Positions 15,658 to 24,305 of a DNA stretch of 34,705 nt are shown piece after piece. The notes under the pieces were generated by a model. That model saw nothing but the letters and a program-made list of their open reading frames with translations, ran no database searches and was not told the DNA's origin. The DNA is from an uncultured bacterium (GTDB lineage: Bacteria > Actinomycetota > Coriobacteriia > Coriobacteriales > Coriobacteriaceae). Position 1 is the first letter of the stretch. Each line of letters starts with the position of its first letter. The stretch is from positions 1-34,705 of the forward strand of contig CAJMMX010000016.1 of assembly GCA_905214615.1 (NCBI GenBank), given 5' to 3'. The position numbers and the translations under genes were made by a program.

Positions 15658-16728
15658 CTATCGACAGACCAAATGGATCCTACTGGCATCAAAATGCATG
15701 CGCAGCGTCTCGCCTGCTTGCGGCAGCTCGTCGACAGGTACGCTCACCTTGTTGACCTTCCACTGCAGGCGCGTCGGCGCATCGGCACGCGGCGCGTCCA
15801 GCAGCACCAGGCGCTCAAAACGCGAATCGCTCACTCGGGCCACGTGCAGGTCATAGCTGTTGCGACCCCGCTCGGCACGGTTGTCCACATGGAAGTAGCT
15901 CGCACGAATACCCAGGTACGCCACGTTATCGGGAACTTCACGGCCCACGTTGAAGGTCATGCCCCAGTCCAGGGCCTCAACTTCCTGAAGCCCGATCTTG
16001 CGCGCGCGGCTCGTATTCTTGCAGCCCGTCAGGCGCAGCGCAGCCAAGGTTTGCGGCCGGCGGACCACGTCCTCGACGGAGCCGATCTCCTCCACATGTC
16101 CGTTATGCATCACGCAAATGCGCTCGCACAGGCGGCATGCCTCATCAATATCGTGGCTCACGTAGAGCACGGTACGGTTACAGACGTCGAACAGGTCGAG
16201 CATGTTCTGCTCAAGCGCGCTCTTGAGATACGCGTCGAGCGCGCTCATGGGCTCATCGAACATAAAAATGCCCGGGTGTGCCGCCACCATGCGAGCAAGC
16301 GCCACACGCTGCTGCTGGCCGCCCGAGAGACGCGCGGGATAGCGGTCGGCAAAATCGGCCAGTCCAAAGATACCCAGGTAGCGCTCGGCAAGTTGCCTGC
16401 GCGCCGCGGCGTCGCCTGCACCCTCAACGCCGGCGCACACGTTATCGGCCACCGTCATATTAGGGAACAGCTGATAGTTTTGAAACATCAGGGCGCACTT
16501 GCGCTCCTGGGGCGACAGATTGATGCCCGCCACCGAGTCAAAGAAGGTTACGCCGTTGACGACGATCTTGCCCTCGTCGGGCGTCTCCACGCCGGCAATA
16601 CAGCGCAAGGTGCAGCTCTTGCCGCATCCGGAGGCGCCGAGCAGCGCCACACGCTCCTCGCCGGCATCGAGCTGCATGTCGAGCATAAACCCGGGATAGC
16701 GCTTTTTGATATCCAGGACAAGCGACAT
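15658..16728 (-). CDS. modC: Molybdate ABC transporter ATP-binding protein
   Basis: Cytoplasmic ATPase (356 aa) of the molybdate importer. Walker A GASGCGKS (31-38), signature LSGGQQQRVALARM (134-147), Walker B IFMFDE (154-159) and the switch histidine in YVSHD are all present. A C-terminal region of about 120 residues corresponds to the TOBE/Mop-like regulatory domain of ModC but looks divergent. GGGAGG lies upstream of ATG 16728, and only three bases separate it from the modB stop. Tungstate or sulfate specificity cannot be excluded by sequence alone, but adjacent mogA and moeA favour molybdate. Confidence 0.92.
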   Translation of the reverse strand: MSLVLDIKKRYPGFMLDMQLDAGEERVALLGASGCGKSCTLRCIAGVETPDEGKIVVNGVTFFDSVAGINLSPQERKCALMFQNYQLFPNMTVADNVCAGVEGAGDAAARRQLAERYLGIFGLADFADRYPARLSGGQQQRVALARMVAAHPGIFMFDEPMSALDAYLKSALEQNMLDLFDVCNRTVLYVSHDIDEACRLCERICVMHNGHVEEIGSVEDVVRRPQTLAALRLTGCKNTSRARKIGLQEVEALDWGMTFNVGREVPDNVAYLGIRASYFHVDNRAERGRNSYDLHVARVSDSRFERLVLLDAPRADAPTRLQWKVNKVSVPVDELPQAGETLRMHFDASRIHLVCR

Positions 16729-16731
16729 GGT

Positions 16732-18174
16732 CTATCGACCTCCCTTCGAGACGGCGTCATCGCGCATGAGCTCGGCCAGCGCCTCGCGATCGATACGCAG
16801 CGCATCGCCGCCCACTGGGTCGAGCGAATCGATCTGGCTACCCAGCTGCTTGGCCTGTTTGCGCTCTGCACGGGAGAGACCACGCTCGCGATACTTTTGC
16901 GAATGCGCCGTGTACATGTTGATGAACAGGATGACCAGGAAACTAAACACGATCACGACGACGACCCAAAAGAGGGCCACCGAGGTGTTGCCGCCCATCC
17001 ACTCAAAGTAGATGGCGATAGGGATGGTCTGGGTAATGCCGGCGTAGTTGCCCGCAAAGAACAGGGTGCAGCCAAACTCGCCCATGGCACGCGCGAAGGC
17101 AAGCACCGCGCCGGCGGCAATCGAGGGCCAGCCAAGCGGCATCATAAGCTTGGTAAAGATGCGACGCTCGGACCATCCCAGGGTTCGCGCGGCATCGAGC
17201 ATCTGCGTGTCAAGGCTCTCAAAGGCACCGAGCGCCGTACGGTAGACCAGGGGAAACGACACCACCACGGCAGATATCACCGCCGCAGGCCACGTAAAGA
17301 CGATCGAGACGCCGTGCGCGATGAGCCACTGGCCCACCCCGGTCGAGCGGCCAAATAGCATGAGGAGCAGAAAGCCGCAGACCGTGGGCGGCAGCACCAT
17401 AGGAATCGTAAAGACCGAGTCGAGCAGGCCCTTGATGCGACTCGAGGTACCCATAGTCTTCCACGCGGCGAACAGGCCCAGCGCAAAGGAAATCAGCAGG
17501 GCAAGGCCGCTCGTTTTTATGGACACCCAAAGCGGGCGATAGTCGATGTCGCCCAAAAAGGAGGCCAGAGAGGTCAAGGGACCCTGCTCATCCCGCAACA
17601 CGACAGACGATGCTTCTACCATTTGAGCGCTATCAAGCCAGCGCGCGCCGCCCTTGGCATCACCCGAGGCCGATGCAATCACCACATAGCGGTCCCCATC
17701 CGCACCGTGCTCGTCAAAGCCATAGGTATACCCGCCGGCATCAAACGTTGTTTCCGCCGTAACATACCAAGGAAGATCAACGTCCCCTAGCTGCGCACCT
17801 CCCATGGAGTTTGCGCTGTCGAGCTCACAGACGAGGGCCTTGAGACCCGATACACACTCGTTGTCCTGCGGATCCAATCCATACTTCTCGGCCGCCTTGG
17901 GCGATATCCACACCACAACGCGATCGGCAGCAGGCGCCACTACAAGGTCCACGTCCTCGTCAACGGGAAACCGGTAGCCCTCAGGCTGGCCCTCCATAGC
18001 ACGAGCGGTCCCCTTGGCCAACCGCTCAAAACCCTCGATCCCATAGGAAAGCCCATGAGCGGTCGCAGCAACCTGGGCCCCGTCCTCAGCGACCCCAGCA
18101 AACGCAAATCCCGGCACCCAGCAAAGCGCGAAGGTCAAAGCACAGGCGACAAGCATGCGGAATCTATTAAGCAC
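16732..18174 (-). CDS. modB: Molybdate ABC transporter permease with an exported N-terminal domain
   Basis: Permease (480 aa), about twice the usual 225-residue ModB. The C-terminal part from about residue 220 is a standard ModB with five or six membrane spans and the EAA loop (DAARTLGWSERRIF...PLGWPSI) that docks ModC; it ends in a charged tail. The N-terminal part starts with a signal-like segment (basic NRFR, hydrophobic, ending AFA near residue 25) followed by about 190 mostly soluble residues of unknown fold, predicted to face outside. GTG 18174 is chosen because GGAG lies 6 bases upstream; an ATG at 18156 and a GTG at 18243 lack good sites. Confidence 0.88.
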   Translation of the reverse strand: MLNRFRMLVACALTFALCWVPGFAFAGVAEDGAQVAATAHGLSYGIEGFERLAKGTARAMEGQPEGYRFPVDEDVDLVVAPAADRVVVWISPKAAEKYGLDPQDNECVSGLKALVCELDSANSMGGAQLGDVDLPWYVTAETTFDAGGYTYGFDEHGADGDRYVVIASASGDAKGGARWLDSAQMVEASSVVLRDEQGPLTSLASFLGDIDYRPLWVSIKTSGLALLISFALGLFAAWKTMGTSSRIKGLLDSVFTIPMVLPPTVCGFLLLMLFGRSTGVGQWLIAHGVSIVFTWPAAVISAVVVSFPLVYRTALGAFESLDTQMLDAARTLGWSERRIFTKLMMPLGWPSIAAGAVLAFARAMGEFGCTLFFAGNYAGITQTIPIAIYFEWMGGNTSVALFWVVVVIVFSFLVILFINMYTAHSQKYRERGLSRAERKQAKQLGSQIDSLDPVGGDALRIDREALAELMRDDAVSKGGR

Positions 18175-18242
18175 GAAAAGCTCCAAGCGAATACAAGGAC
18201 GGAGTGAAACACAAAACGATGGAATTATCGCGCCAAGCCGCA

Positions 18243-19115
18243 CTACGCGGAAAGCTCAAAGCCGTACTTAGCCCATATCTTCTGAGCCTTCTTGCTGGAC
18301 AGGCAGAAGTCGATAAACGCCTTGGCCTCGTCGGCATGTTCGGAGCCATCGGCGACAGCGCCCGGATACACGATGGGCTTATGCGAGTCCTCGGGACACA
18401 CAAAGGCCTCCTCGATGCCGTCGTAGCGGAAGATGTCGGAGCTATAGACAAAGCCAGCCACGCAGTCGCCCGTAGAGACGTAAGACGCAGCAGTGCCGAC
18501 CTTGTCGGCCAGGGCCACCTTGTCGGCGATCTCGGAGGCGTACTCGCCGTCGTCGCCCTCGGTGCCGGTGTAGAGGCCCACGGAGGCCAGGGCCTGGTTG
18601 GCGTACTTGCCGGCGGGGACGGTCTTGGCGTCGCCGATGGCGATCTTGCCGTCCAGATTCGCGACGTCGGCGATGGCCTCGATCTTGGTGTCGGAACCCT
18701 CAGCACGAATGATTACAAGGTCGTTGACGAACATATCCTCACGTGTGCCGGCATCGACGAGCTCGGCGGCCTCGGCGTCGTCCATGGTGCCCTTGGAAGC
18801 CGTGATGAGCACGTCGACCGTGGCACCGGCACGCATCTGCTCGACAAGGTCGCCGGACGCCTTAAACTGCGTGTCGGCAAAGGTGGTACCGGTCTGGTCG
18901 GTGTAGAGCTCCTGAACCTCGGGCAGAGCCTTCTCGAGTGAGTTGGCGGCAAAGACCTGCAGCTCGACAGCCTTCTTGGACGAAATCTTGGCGGAGCCGG
19001 CATCGGAACCGGTCGACTCAGGCTCCTTGTTGCCGGAGCAGCCGGCAAGCCCAAGACCGGCAGCGGCGACAGCAGAAAGCGAGACGAATCCGCGGCGAGA
19101 AACCATATCGAACAT
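18243..19115 (-). CDS. modA: Molybdate-binding lipoprotein of the ABC transporter
   Basis: Extracellular substrate-binding protein (290 aa) of the ModA family. It has a signal peptide with a twin-arginine-like SRRGF and a lipobox LAGC, so it should be lipid-anchored. The mature part shows family features: an anion-site segment AANSLEKALPE, GATVDVLITAS, and a late TGDCVAGFVYSSD. AAAGGG precedes ATG 19115; an ATG 9 bases later lacks a site. It is first in modA-modB-modC, with a promoter at about 19176. Confidence 0.93.
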   Translation of the reverse strand: MFDMVSRRGFVSLSAVAAAGLGLAGCSGNKEPESTGSDAGSAKISSKKAVELQVFAANSLEKALPEVQELYTDQTGTTFADTQFKASGDLVEQMRAGATVDVLITASKGTMDDAEAAELVDAGTREDMFVNDLVIIRAEGSDTKIEAIADVANLDGKIAIGDAKTVPAGKYANQALASVGLYTGTEGDDGEYASEIADKVALADKVGTAASYVSTGDCVAGFVYSSDIFRYDGIEEAFVCPEDSHKPIVYPGAVADGSEHADEAKAFIDFCLSSKKAQKIWAKYGFELSA

Positions 19116-19175
19116 GTTCAACCCTTTCGAACGATACACCCGGGCACATCTCCGCAGGCTTTATTCTGTAATTAG

Positions 19176-19226
19176 ATTATACTTCGGAGCGAATAATGAT
19201 TCTGAGAAATTAGTCTCGTCTGAGAA
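19176..19226 (-). promoter_or_regulatory. modABC promoter with direct repeats
   Basis: A consensus -10 TATAAT (minus strand, 19181-19176) has no recognisable -35. In its place two direct copies of TCTGAGAA (plus-strand reading) lie at 19201-19208 and 19219-19226, 18 bases apart, suggesting a regulator site overlapping and upstream of the -35. Confidence 0.45.
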
Positions 19227-19269
19227 TATAGTTTCAGGCATGCCTACAGAATGCCGTCCCCTTGGGCGC

Positions 19270-19307
19270 AAATAAATAGGCGGAGCAGCCGTTCAGGTCG
19301 CCCCGCC
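19270..19307 (-). terminator. Terminator of moeA-mogA
   Basis: An 8-bp stem with one G-U pair (19279-19286 with 19300-19307) is followed on the minus strand by TATTTATTT. It lies 13 bases past the mogA stop. Confidence 0.7.
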
Positions 19308-19320
19308 GCAGGTAAACCGC

Positions 19321-19800
19321 TTAGTTGGTATGTCCGCCGCCCGCTGTCATTTGGGCTGCATGCTCCAGCTGGTCCGCTATGGCCTCCCAGCTTTCGCGGG
19401 CGGCCTTCGTAGAACCGGGAAAGTTTACGACAAGTGTATGACCTCGTTGCATGCAAATAGCGCGCGAGAGCATAGCGCGGTGCGTCTTGGTCATGGAGTA
19501 CGCACGGATCGCCTCTGCAATACCCGGCACATCGCGGTCGCAGACGGCACGCGTCGCCTCGGGCGTCACATCGCGCATCGAAAGCCCCGTGCCGCCGCAG
19601 GTGAGCACGACATTGGCGTGGCACTCATCGGCGGCTTCCACAATGGCATCACCGATCTCGCTGACGTCGTCGCGCACAACCACATGTGAGGCGACCGTCC
19701 AGCCCTGCGCCTCGATAAGTTCCTCGAGTGCGGCTCCGGCCTCATCCTGGGCAAGATCGCGCGTGTCCGAACACGTCACGATCGATATCTTCAGCTCCAT
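19321..19800 (-). CDS. mogA: MogA/MoaB family molybdenum cofactor biosynthesis protein
   Basis: Protein of 159 aa, the usual size for the MogA/MoaB family, which adenylylates molybdopterin before metal insertion. The molybdopterin-binding motif TCGGTGLS and the PGSTKA motif are visible, and the N-terminus has the family's VTCSDTR. MogA and MoaB cannot be separated by eye. ATG 19800 has a near-perfect GTAGGAGGAATGCT upstream and lies 10 bases after the moeA stop, so it is co-transcribed with moeA. Confidence 0.9.
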   Translation of the reverse strand: MELKISIVTCSDTRDLAQDEAGAALEELIEAQGWTVASHVVVRDDVSEIGDAIVEAADECHANVVLTCGGTGLSMRDVTPEATRAVCDRDVPGIAEAIRAYSMTKTHRAMLSRAICMQRGHTLVVNFPGSTKAARESWEAIADQLEHAAQMTAGGGHTN

Positions 19801-19810
19801 AGCATTCCTC

Positions 19811-21073
19811 CTACAACACGGCATCCTCAGGCAGATCGACACGCACGACGCCCACGACGTCGCCCGGCTTGAGCTCACACGGCCCTTCGTCAATACGCAG
19901 CAGACAGTTGGCCCGCTGCATCGTGCCGAGCAGCGCCGAATTCTGCGTCTTGGCCTCGGTCACCAACAGCTCACCGGTCTCGGGGTCGCGCAAAACCGTG
20001 GCGCGATCGAAGAAGCGTCGGTCCTGGCGCTTCTTTACGCCGTGCGTCAATATCGCCTGCTGCACGGGACGCGTACCCTCGGCAAAGCCGCGCATCTTGC
20101 GGATCGCGGGGCGGGCGAGCATCTCAAAGCCCACATACGCCGCCGCGGGATTGCCCGAAAGCCCCAAATACGGCTTGCCCCCAAGCAGGCCAAACGTGAT
20201 GGCTTTGCCGGGACGCATCGAGATGCGGTCGAAGAGCACCTCGCCCTCGCGCTTGACCAGCGCCGTCACGTAGTCGTAATCGCCCGCAGAGGCACCGCCG
20301 CTCGTAATGACAAAATCGCACTCCTGCACGGCGCGATGCACGAGCTCGGCGATTGCCTGCTCATCATCGGGAGCGATGCCAAAGAACACCGGCTCGGCGC
20401 CGGCATCGAGTGCCTCGGCCATCAACGCCGACGAGTTGGAGTCGCGAATCTGCCCGCGCGCCGGCAGCTCACCCGGCGCGACCAGCTCCGTGCCCAGCGA
20501 GATAATGCCCACACGCGGCGCGGCATGCACCTTCACGCTCGCGTAACCGGCGCTTGCCAGCAGGCCAGCGCCGGCCGGGGCCACAACCTCGCCGGCGTGC
20601 ATCACAACATCGCCGGCATGGGCCTCCTCGGCGGCAGAGCGAACGTTCTCCCCTACCTTGGCAGGCGCCGAGAAGCTCACGTGCGAGCCCTCGTTGCCGT
20701 CGCCGTCAAGCACCTCGACGATCTCGTATTTCACCACGGCATCGGCACCTTCGGGTACCGGCGCGCCCGTCATGATGCGGACCGTCTCGCCCGCGCCGAT
20801 TGTGCCCTCAAACACATGGCCCGCGGCCTCGTGTCCGATAACGTCGAGCGTCACCGGTGCCTCGCCAGATGCCTGCGCCAAGTCCGCCGAGCGCGCGGCA
20901 TATCCGTCCATAGCGCTGTTGGCAAACGGCGAAATGTCGATATCGGCCACCGCGTCCTCTGCCAAGGGAAGACCGGCGGCCTGCCACACGGGAATCTCGA
21001 CAACTTCGGTGCGATTCACGTGCGACAAGACGATCGCCTGTGCGTCCTCCAACGGAATGAGTTTCTCAGCCAT
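19811..21073 (-). CDS. moeA: Molybdopterin molybdenumtransferase MoeA
   Basis: Inserts molybdate into adenylylated molybdopterin (420 aa, typical length). Motifs in order: DISPFANSAMDGYA, MTGAPVPEGADAVV, SLGTEL, TSGGASAGDYDYV and GLSGNPAAA, covering the four MoeA domains; the C-terminal domain IV ends the protein. ATG 21073 has AGAGG 6 bases upstream; the in-frame GTG two codons earlier is less likely. Tungsten insertion by relatives is also known, so metal choice is inferred from the neighbouring mod genes. Confidence 0.95.
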   Translation of the reverse strand: MAEKLIPLEDAQAIVLSHVNRTEVVEIPVWQAAGLPLAEDAVADIDISPFANSAMDGYAARSADLAQASGEAPVTLDVIGHEAAGHVFEGTIGAGETVRIMTGAPVPEGADAVVKYEIVEVLDGDGNEGSHVSFSAPAKVGENVRSAAEEAHAGDVVMHAGEVVAPAGAGLLASAGYASVKVHAAPRVGIISLGTELVAPGELPARGQIRDSNSSALMAEALDAGAEPVFFGIAPDDEQAIAELVHRAVQECDFVITSGGASAGDYDYVTALVKREGEVLFDRISMRPGKAITFGLLGGKPYLGLSGNPAAAYVGFEMLARPAIRKMRGFAEGTRPVQQAILTHGVKKRQDRRFFDRATVLRDPETGELLVTEAKTQNSALLGTMQRANCLLRIDEGPCELKPGDVVGVVRVDLPEDAVL

Positions 21074-21283
21074 ATGCACCTCTTAATGCCACGGCGCACA
21101 ACAGGAGCGCCGATTCTTTATGCTTGTCTCAGTATAATCCCCCGACGCACGACCGCGACTCGGCCTGTACCCGCAAATACACCTGTCGGTTGCAAGCCGC
21201 GAAACAGAATGGAAACCAACCCACCGGCTCGTCGCGTTTACCGCGTTTTATAATGCTCGTGTTGCAACCCAAAAGAGGAACGT

Positions 21284-22705
21284 ATGACTTTTACCGACAA
21301 ACCCGAAAGCGCAAACGAAGCGCAGGATCATTCTCAGTCGCTCGACGATGGCGGTTTTTTCTCCCTGAACGACGTCATCATGGCCGGCAGGCATCAGCTC
21401 ACCCGCTCCGAGCATCTCTTGGCCGCCGACACGCGCCGCAACGCCCGCAACCTACTCGCGAGCGCCAAGTTGCTCGCACTCGTCGCCATCGTCTCGCTCG
21501 CCATGGGCGTTGCCGCCTGGGCGTTTTTGACCTCGCTGAATATCGCGACCGACTATCGCGAGCACCATGCATGGGTCTACGCCTTGCTTCCCGTTGTGGG
21601 CATTGCCACCGCATGGGTGTACAAAAATCACGGCCTTGCTGCCAAACGAGGCAACAACCTGGTCATCGACTCCGCTCTGGGCACACGCCTCATCCATATG
21701 CGCATGGCCGTCCTCACCTTCATCTGCTCCACGCTCACGCACCTAACGGGCGGATCGGCCGGTCGCGAGGGAGCCGCGGTGCAGATTGGCGGGACCATCG
21801 CCAGCAACATCTCGAGCCTCGCCCACCTCAAAAAGCATGACCACCACGACCTCATGCTCGCCGGCATCTCGTCGGCCTTTGGAGCCGTATTCGGTTCGCC
21901 CCTTGCCGGAGCTTTCTTTGGCATGGAGATGTGCTTTATCGGCAAGATCGACTACACCGCGGGCATCTACTGCCTGGTCGCCTCGTTTACCGGCTACTTT
22001 ACATCACTCGCCCTGGGTACCGAGTACGAAGCAAATGTCATCGCCAGCGTCCCCGACATGACGCCGCGGACGGTTGCCATCGTTGTTATCAGCGCCATTA
22101 TCTTCGGCCTGACGGCACGCCTCTTTGCCTGGTCGGTTCGAACAGTCAAGAACCTGTACGGTCGCTTTATCACCAATTACCTCATTCGCGCACTTATAGG
22201 CGCACTCGTGGTTTTGGCCGCCTATGCCCTCCTCGACGCCTGGGACTACGCCGGCCTTTCCACATGGCTTTCCGGCGCCGGATTTGCAGGCAACACCACC
22301 CTGGCGGACGCAGTCATCAAGTTGGTCGTCACAGCGCTTACCCTGGGCGCGGGCTTCCAAGGCGGCGAGGTCACGCCCCTGTTTGGCATCGGTGCGGCAC
22401 TCGGTGGCTGGATCGGTTGCCTTACCGGGCTCGACCCCAGTTTTCTGGCGGCTCTCGGCATGCTCGGCGTGTTCTGCGCCGGCCTCAACGTGCCCATCAC
22501 CACCTGCATGATGGCCATCGACCTGTTCCACGGCACGGCCGCCGGGTTCTTTGTCATCGTGGCCTTTATCAGCTACCTAACCGGCGGACACCGCGGCGTG
22601 TACCCCGCCCAGCGCATCATCTCACCCAAGCGCCGTTCGCTTATTGTGGATGAGGGCGGTACGGTAGCGGATGCTATCGAGCGCCACAACGACCTGATAG
22701 AGTAG
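21284..22705 (+). CDS. CLC family transporter, probable CLC-F fluoride/proton antiporter
   Basis: Polytopic CLC-fold membrane protein (473 aa). Three signatures point to the fluoride-exporting CLC-F clade rather than chloride exchangers: GNNLVID in place of GSGIP, GREGAAVQIG containing the gating glutamate, and GGEVTPLF in place of GxFxP. Ten or more hydrophobic segments are visible; a 45-residue hydrophilic N-terminus precedes them. AAGAGG lies 7 bases before ATG 21284. TATAAT at 21249-21254 is a likely -10. No fluoride riboswitch is apparent in the 210-base divergent spacer from moeA. Confidence 0.85.
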   Translation: MTFTDKPESANEAQDHSQSLDDGGFFSLNDVIMAGRHQLTRSEHLLAADTRRNARNLLASAKLLALVAIVSLAMGVAAWAFLTSLNIATDYREHHAWVYALLPVVGIATAWVYKNHGLAAKRGNNLVIDSALGTRLIHMRMAVLTFICSTLTHLTGGSAGREGAAVQIGGTIASNISSLAHLKKHDHHDLMLAGISSAFGAVFGSPLAGAFFGMEMCFIGKIDYTAGIYCLVASFTGYFTSLALGTEYEANVIASVPDMTPRTVAIVVISAIIFGLTARLFAWSVRTVKNLYGRFITNYLIRALIGALVVLAAYALLDAWDYAGLSTWLSGAGFAGNTTLADAVIKLVVTALTLGAGFQGGEVTPLFGIGAALGGWIGCLTGLDPSFLAALGMLGVFCAGLNVPITTCMMAIDLFHGTAAGFFVIVAFISYLTGGHRGVYPAQRIISPKRRSLIVDEGGTVADAIERHNDLIE

Positions 22706-22791
22706 ATGCAATAATCGCCGTGCAGCCACAATCGGGGGCAATTCGACCTGAGCGCGACCGCACTGTCATGTCACACGCCGGGAGTCGCCCC

Positions 22792-23754
22792 ATGCACGCA
22801 ACTGATTTTGGTCGCACGCTCATCATCGCCAACCCAGCCGCCCAGTCAGGTGCGGCACGCGAAGTTGCCGAGCGCCTACAACGCTTTTTGGACATGACTG
22901 CACGCGCATCCCAGTTTGACCTGGTGTTGACCGAGCGTATGGGACACGCCAAGGAGCTGGCCGCACAGGCTCAGGGCTATCGCACCGTTATCGCACTCGG
23001 CGGCGACGGCGTGATTCACGAGGTCGTAAACGGGCTTATGACGCAAAAGGAGGACGCCCGCCCCGCCCTTGCCGTCCTGCCCGTGGGCTCCGGCAACGAT
23101 TTTGCCCAGACGCTCGGCATCGACGATTTCTCCGGCAAGGATTTTGGCGCGCTGCTCACCTGCGAGCTGCAGCGTCAGGACATCGGGCGCATTCGCTCGT
23201 GGAGCCCTGCGAGCGGCAGCGGCGAGGCTACCGTCGAGTACTACGACCAGACGCTCTCGGTCGGCATCGACGCTGCCATCGGCCTTGGCACCACCGAGCT
23301 GCGCAAAAAGACCGGCTTGACGGGCGCGCCGCTCTACACCCTCTCGGGACTTGAGCAGTTTGGCCTACGCTATCGCAACTATCCTATGACAGTCAGCTTT
23401 GACAGCGCGCCCACCGAGCGCGTGAGGGCAATCATCATGGCGATTCAGCTGGGGCCCACGTATGGCTCGGGTTATCGTATCTGCCCCGATGCCGATCCCT
23501 GCGATGGCATACTCGACGTCTGCTACGCCTGCGGTCCCGTCCCTCGCGCGGTTGCCCTGCCAATGTTCCTTTCGGCCAAGGACGGCCACCATACCAAGTT
23601 GCCACCGATTCGCATGCGCCGCTGCCGCCATGCCGAGCTCACCTTTGAAGAGCCCGACTACCCCATCCAGGCCGACGGCGAGCCCGTTGTCGCCTCGCGC
23701 ATCGAGGTCGACATCCTCGCCGGCACCCTCCAAGTCTGGCACCCCACCCGATAA
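22792..23754 (+). CDS. Diacylglycerol/lipid kinase family protein (DagK/YegS-like)
   Basis: Cytoplasmic lipid kinase (320 aa) of the DAGK catalytic-domain family, probably returning diacylglycerol to phosphatidic acid. The nucleotide-binding motif ALGGDGVIHEVVNG and the following PVGSGNDFAQTL are diagnostic; the C-terminal beta-sandwich carries QADGEP. ATG 22792 has GGGAG 7 bases upstream; the in-frame GTG at 22720 and ATG at 22768 lack sites. It follows the CLC gene by 86 bases on the same strand. Confidence 0.9.
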   Translation: MHATDFGRTLIIANPAAQSGAAREVAERLQRFLDMTARASQFDLVLTERMGHAKELAAQAQGYRTVIALGGDGVIHEVVNGLMTQKEDARPALAVLPVGSGNDFAQTLGIDDFSGKDFGALLTCELQRQDIGRIRSWSPASGSGEATVEYYDQTLSVGIDAAIGLGTTELRKKTGLTGAPLYTLSGLEQFGLRYRNYPMTVSFDSAPTERVRAIIMAIQLGPTYGSGYRICPDADPCDGILDVCYACGPVPRAVALPMFLSAKDGHHTKLPPIRMRRCRHAELTFEEPDYPIQADGEPVVASRIEVDILAGTLQVWHPTR

Positions 23755-23762
23755 CCACCCCT

Positions 23763-23831
23763 AAGTTGCGGTGAAATAGGGACTGTTTATACAGCTAAAG
23801 CCGCAAAACAGTCCCTATTTCACCGCAACTT
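23763..23831. repeat. Perfect 26-bp inverted repeat, GGGAC type
   Basis: Arms 23763-23788 and 23806-23831 are exact inverse complements with a 17-base loop. It sits between the convergent ends of the lipid kinase and the GGQ-domain gene, so it may serve as a shared transcript end. Confidence 0.8.
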
Positions 23832-23841
23832 ATTGAGAAGA

Positions 23842-24222
23842 TCATTCCTCCCTGCCCGGCTTGCGACGGTTGGCCTTTTTAATCGCGTTGAAGTGCTTGT
23901 CATTGAGTCTGCGCTGGCGAGAGCGCAGAGGCACCTTAGTCTTTACGCGTCGGCGCGGTGGACGCCCGCGGCGCTCCAGCTCAGCGCGCAGCTTACACAG
24001 GCAGCTCGCGCGATTCTGAAACTGACTACGGCTCTCGCGCGCCGTCACAACAATCCCCGTGGGCCCATGCTTCATACGCACCGCCGAGTCCGTCGTGTTC
24101 ACGCCCTGCCCGCCCGGACCCGTCGCGCGAAACACCTGCACCTCGCAATCGCGCGCCAACTCCTCGGCCGACATCTCGGCATAGCGCGCATACTCGCGCC
24201 ATCCCATCTTGTTCTCATCCAT
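23842..24222 (-). CDS. Small peptide-chain-release-factor-like protein (GGQ domain)
   Basis: Basic protein (126 aa) consisting of the class I release-factor catalytic domain alone: GPGGQGVNTTDSAVRM places the peptidyl-tRNA-hydrolysing GGQ at residues 37-39, followed by the family's TxRESRSQxxNR segment and a strongly basic tail. It lacks codon-recognition domains, like ArfB/YaeJ rescue factors and RF-H-type proteins, so it likely frees stalled ribosomes; the exact subtype is not resolved. ATG 24222 has GGGGAGG 7 bases upstream. A hairpin terminator separates it from xpt. Confidence 0.88.
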   Translation of the reverse strand: MDENKMGWREYARYAEMSAEELARDCEVQVFRATGPGGQGVNTTDSAVRMKHGPTGIVVTARESRSQFQNRASCLCKLRAELERRGRPPRRRVKTKVPLRSRQRRLNDKHFNAIKKANRRKPGREE

Positions 24223-24247
24223 ATCAACACCTCCCCTCATACAAAAA

Positions 24248-24278
24248 ATGTGACAAAGGGACAGTCCCTTTGTCACAT
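24248..24278 (-). terminator. Hairpin terminator behind xpt (GGGAC-type palindrome)
   Basis: A perfect 15-bp stem with a single-base centre (24248-24262 with 24264-24278) is followed on the minus strand by TTTTTT. It lies 27 bases past the xpt stop, and its core GGGACAGTCCC links it to the other palindromes in the window. Confidence 0.8.
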
Positions 24279-24305
24279 CGCATACCAATCGCTTGTGTTG
24301 CGCGC

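Noticed and set aside
21074..21283. Fluoride riboswitch or molybdenum-cofactor riboswitch in the moeA/CLC spacer
   Set aside because: No matching conserved words on either strand by eye; the spacer shows only a -10-like TATAAT.
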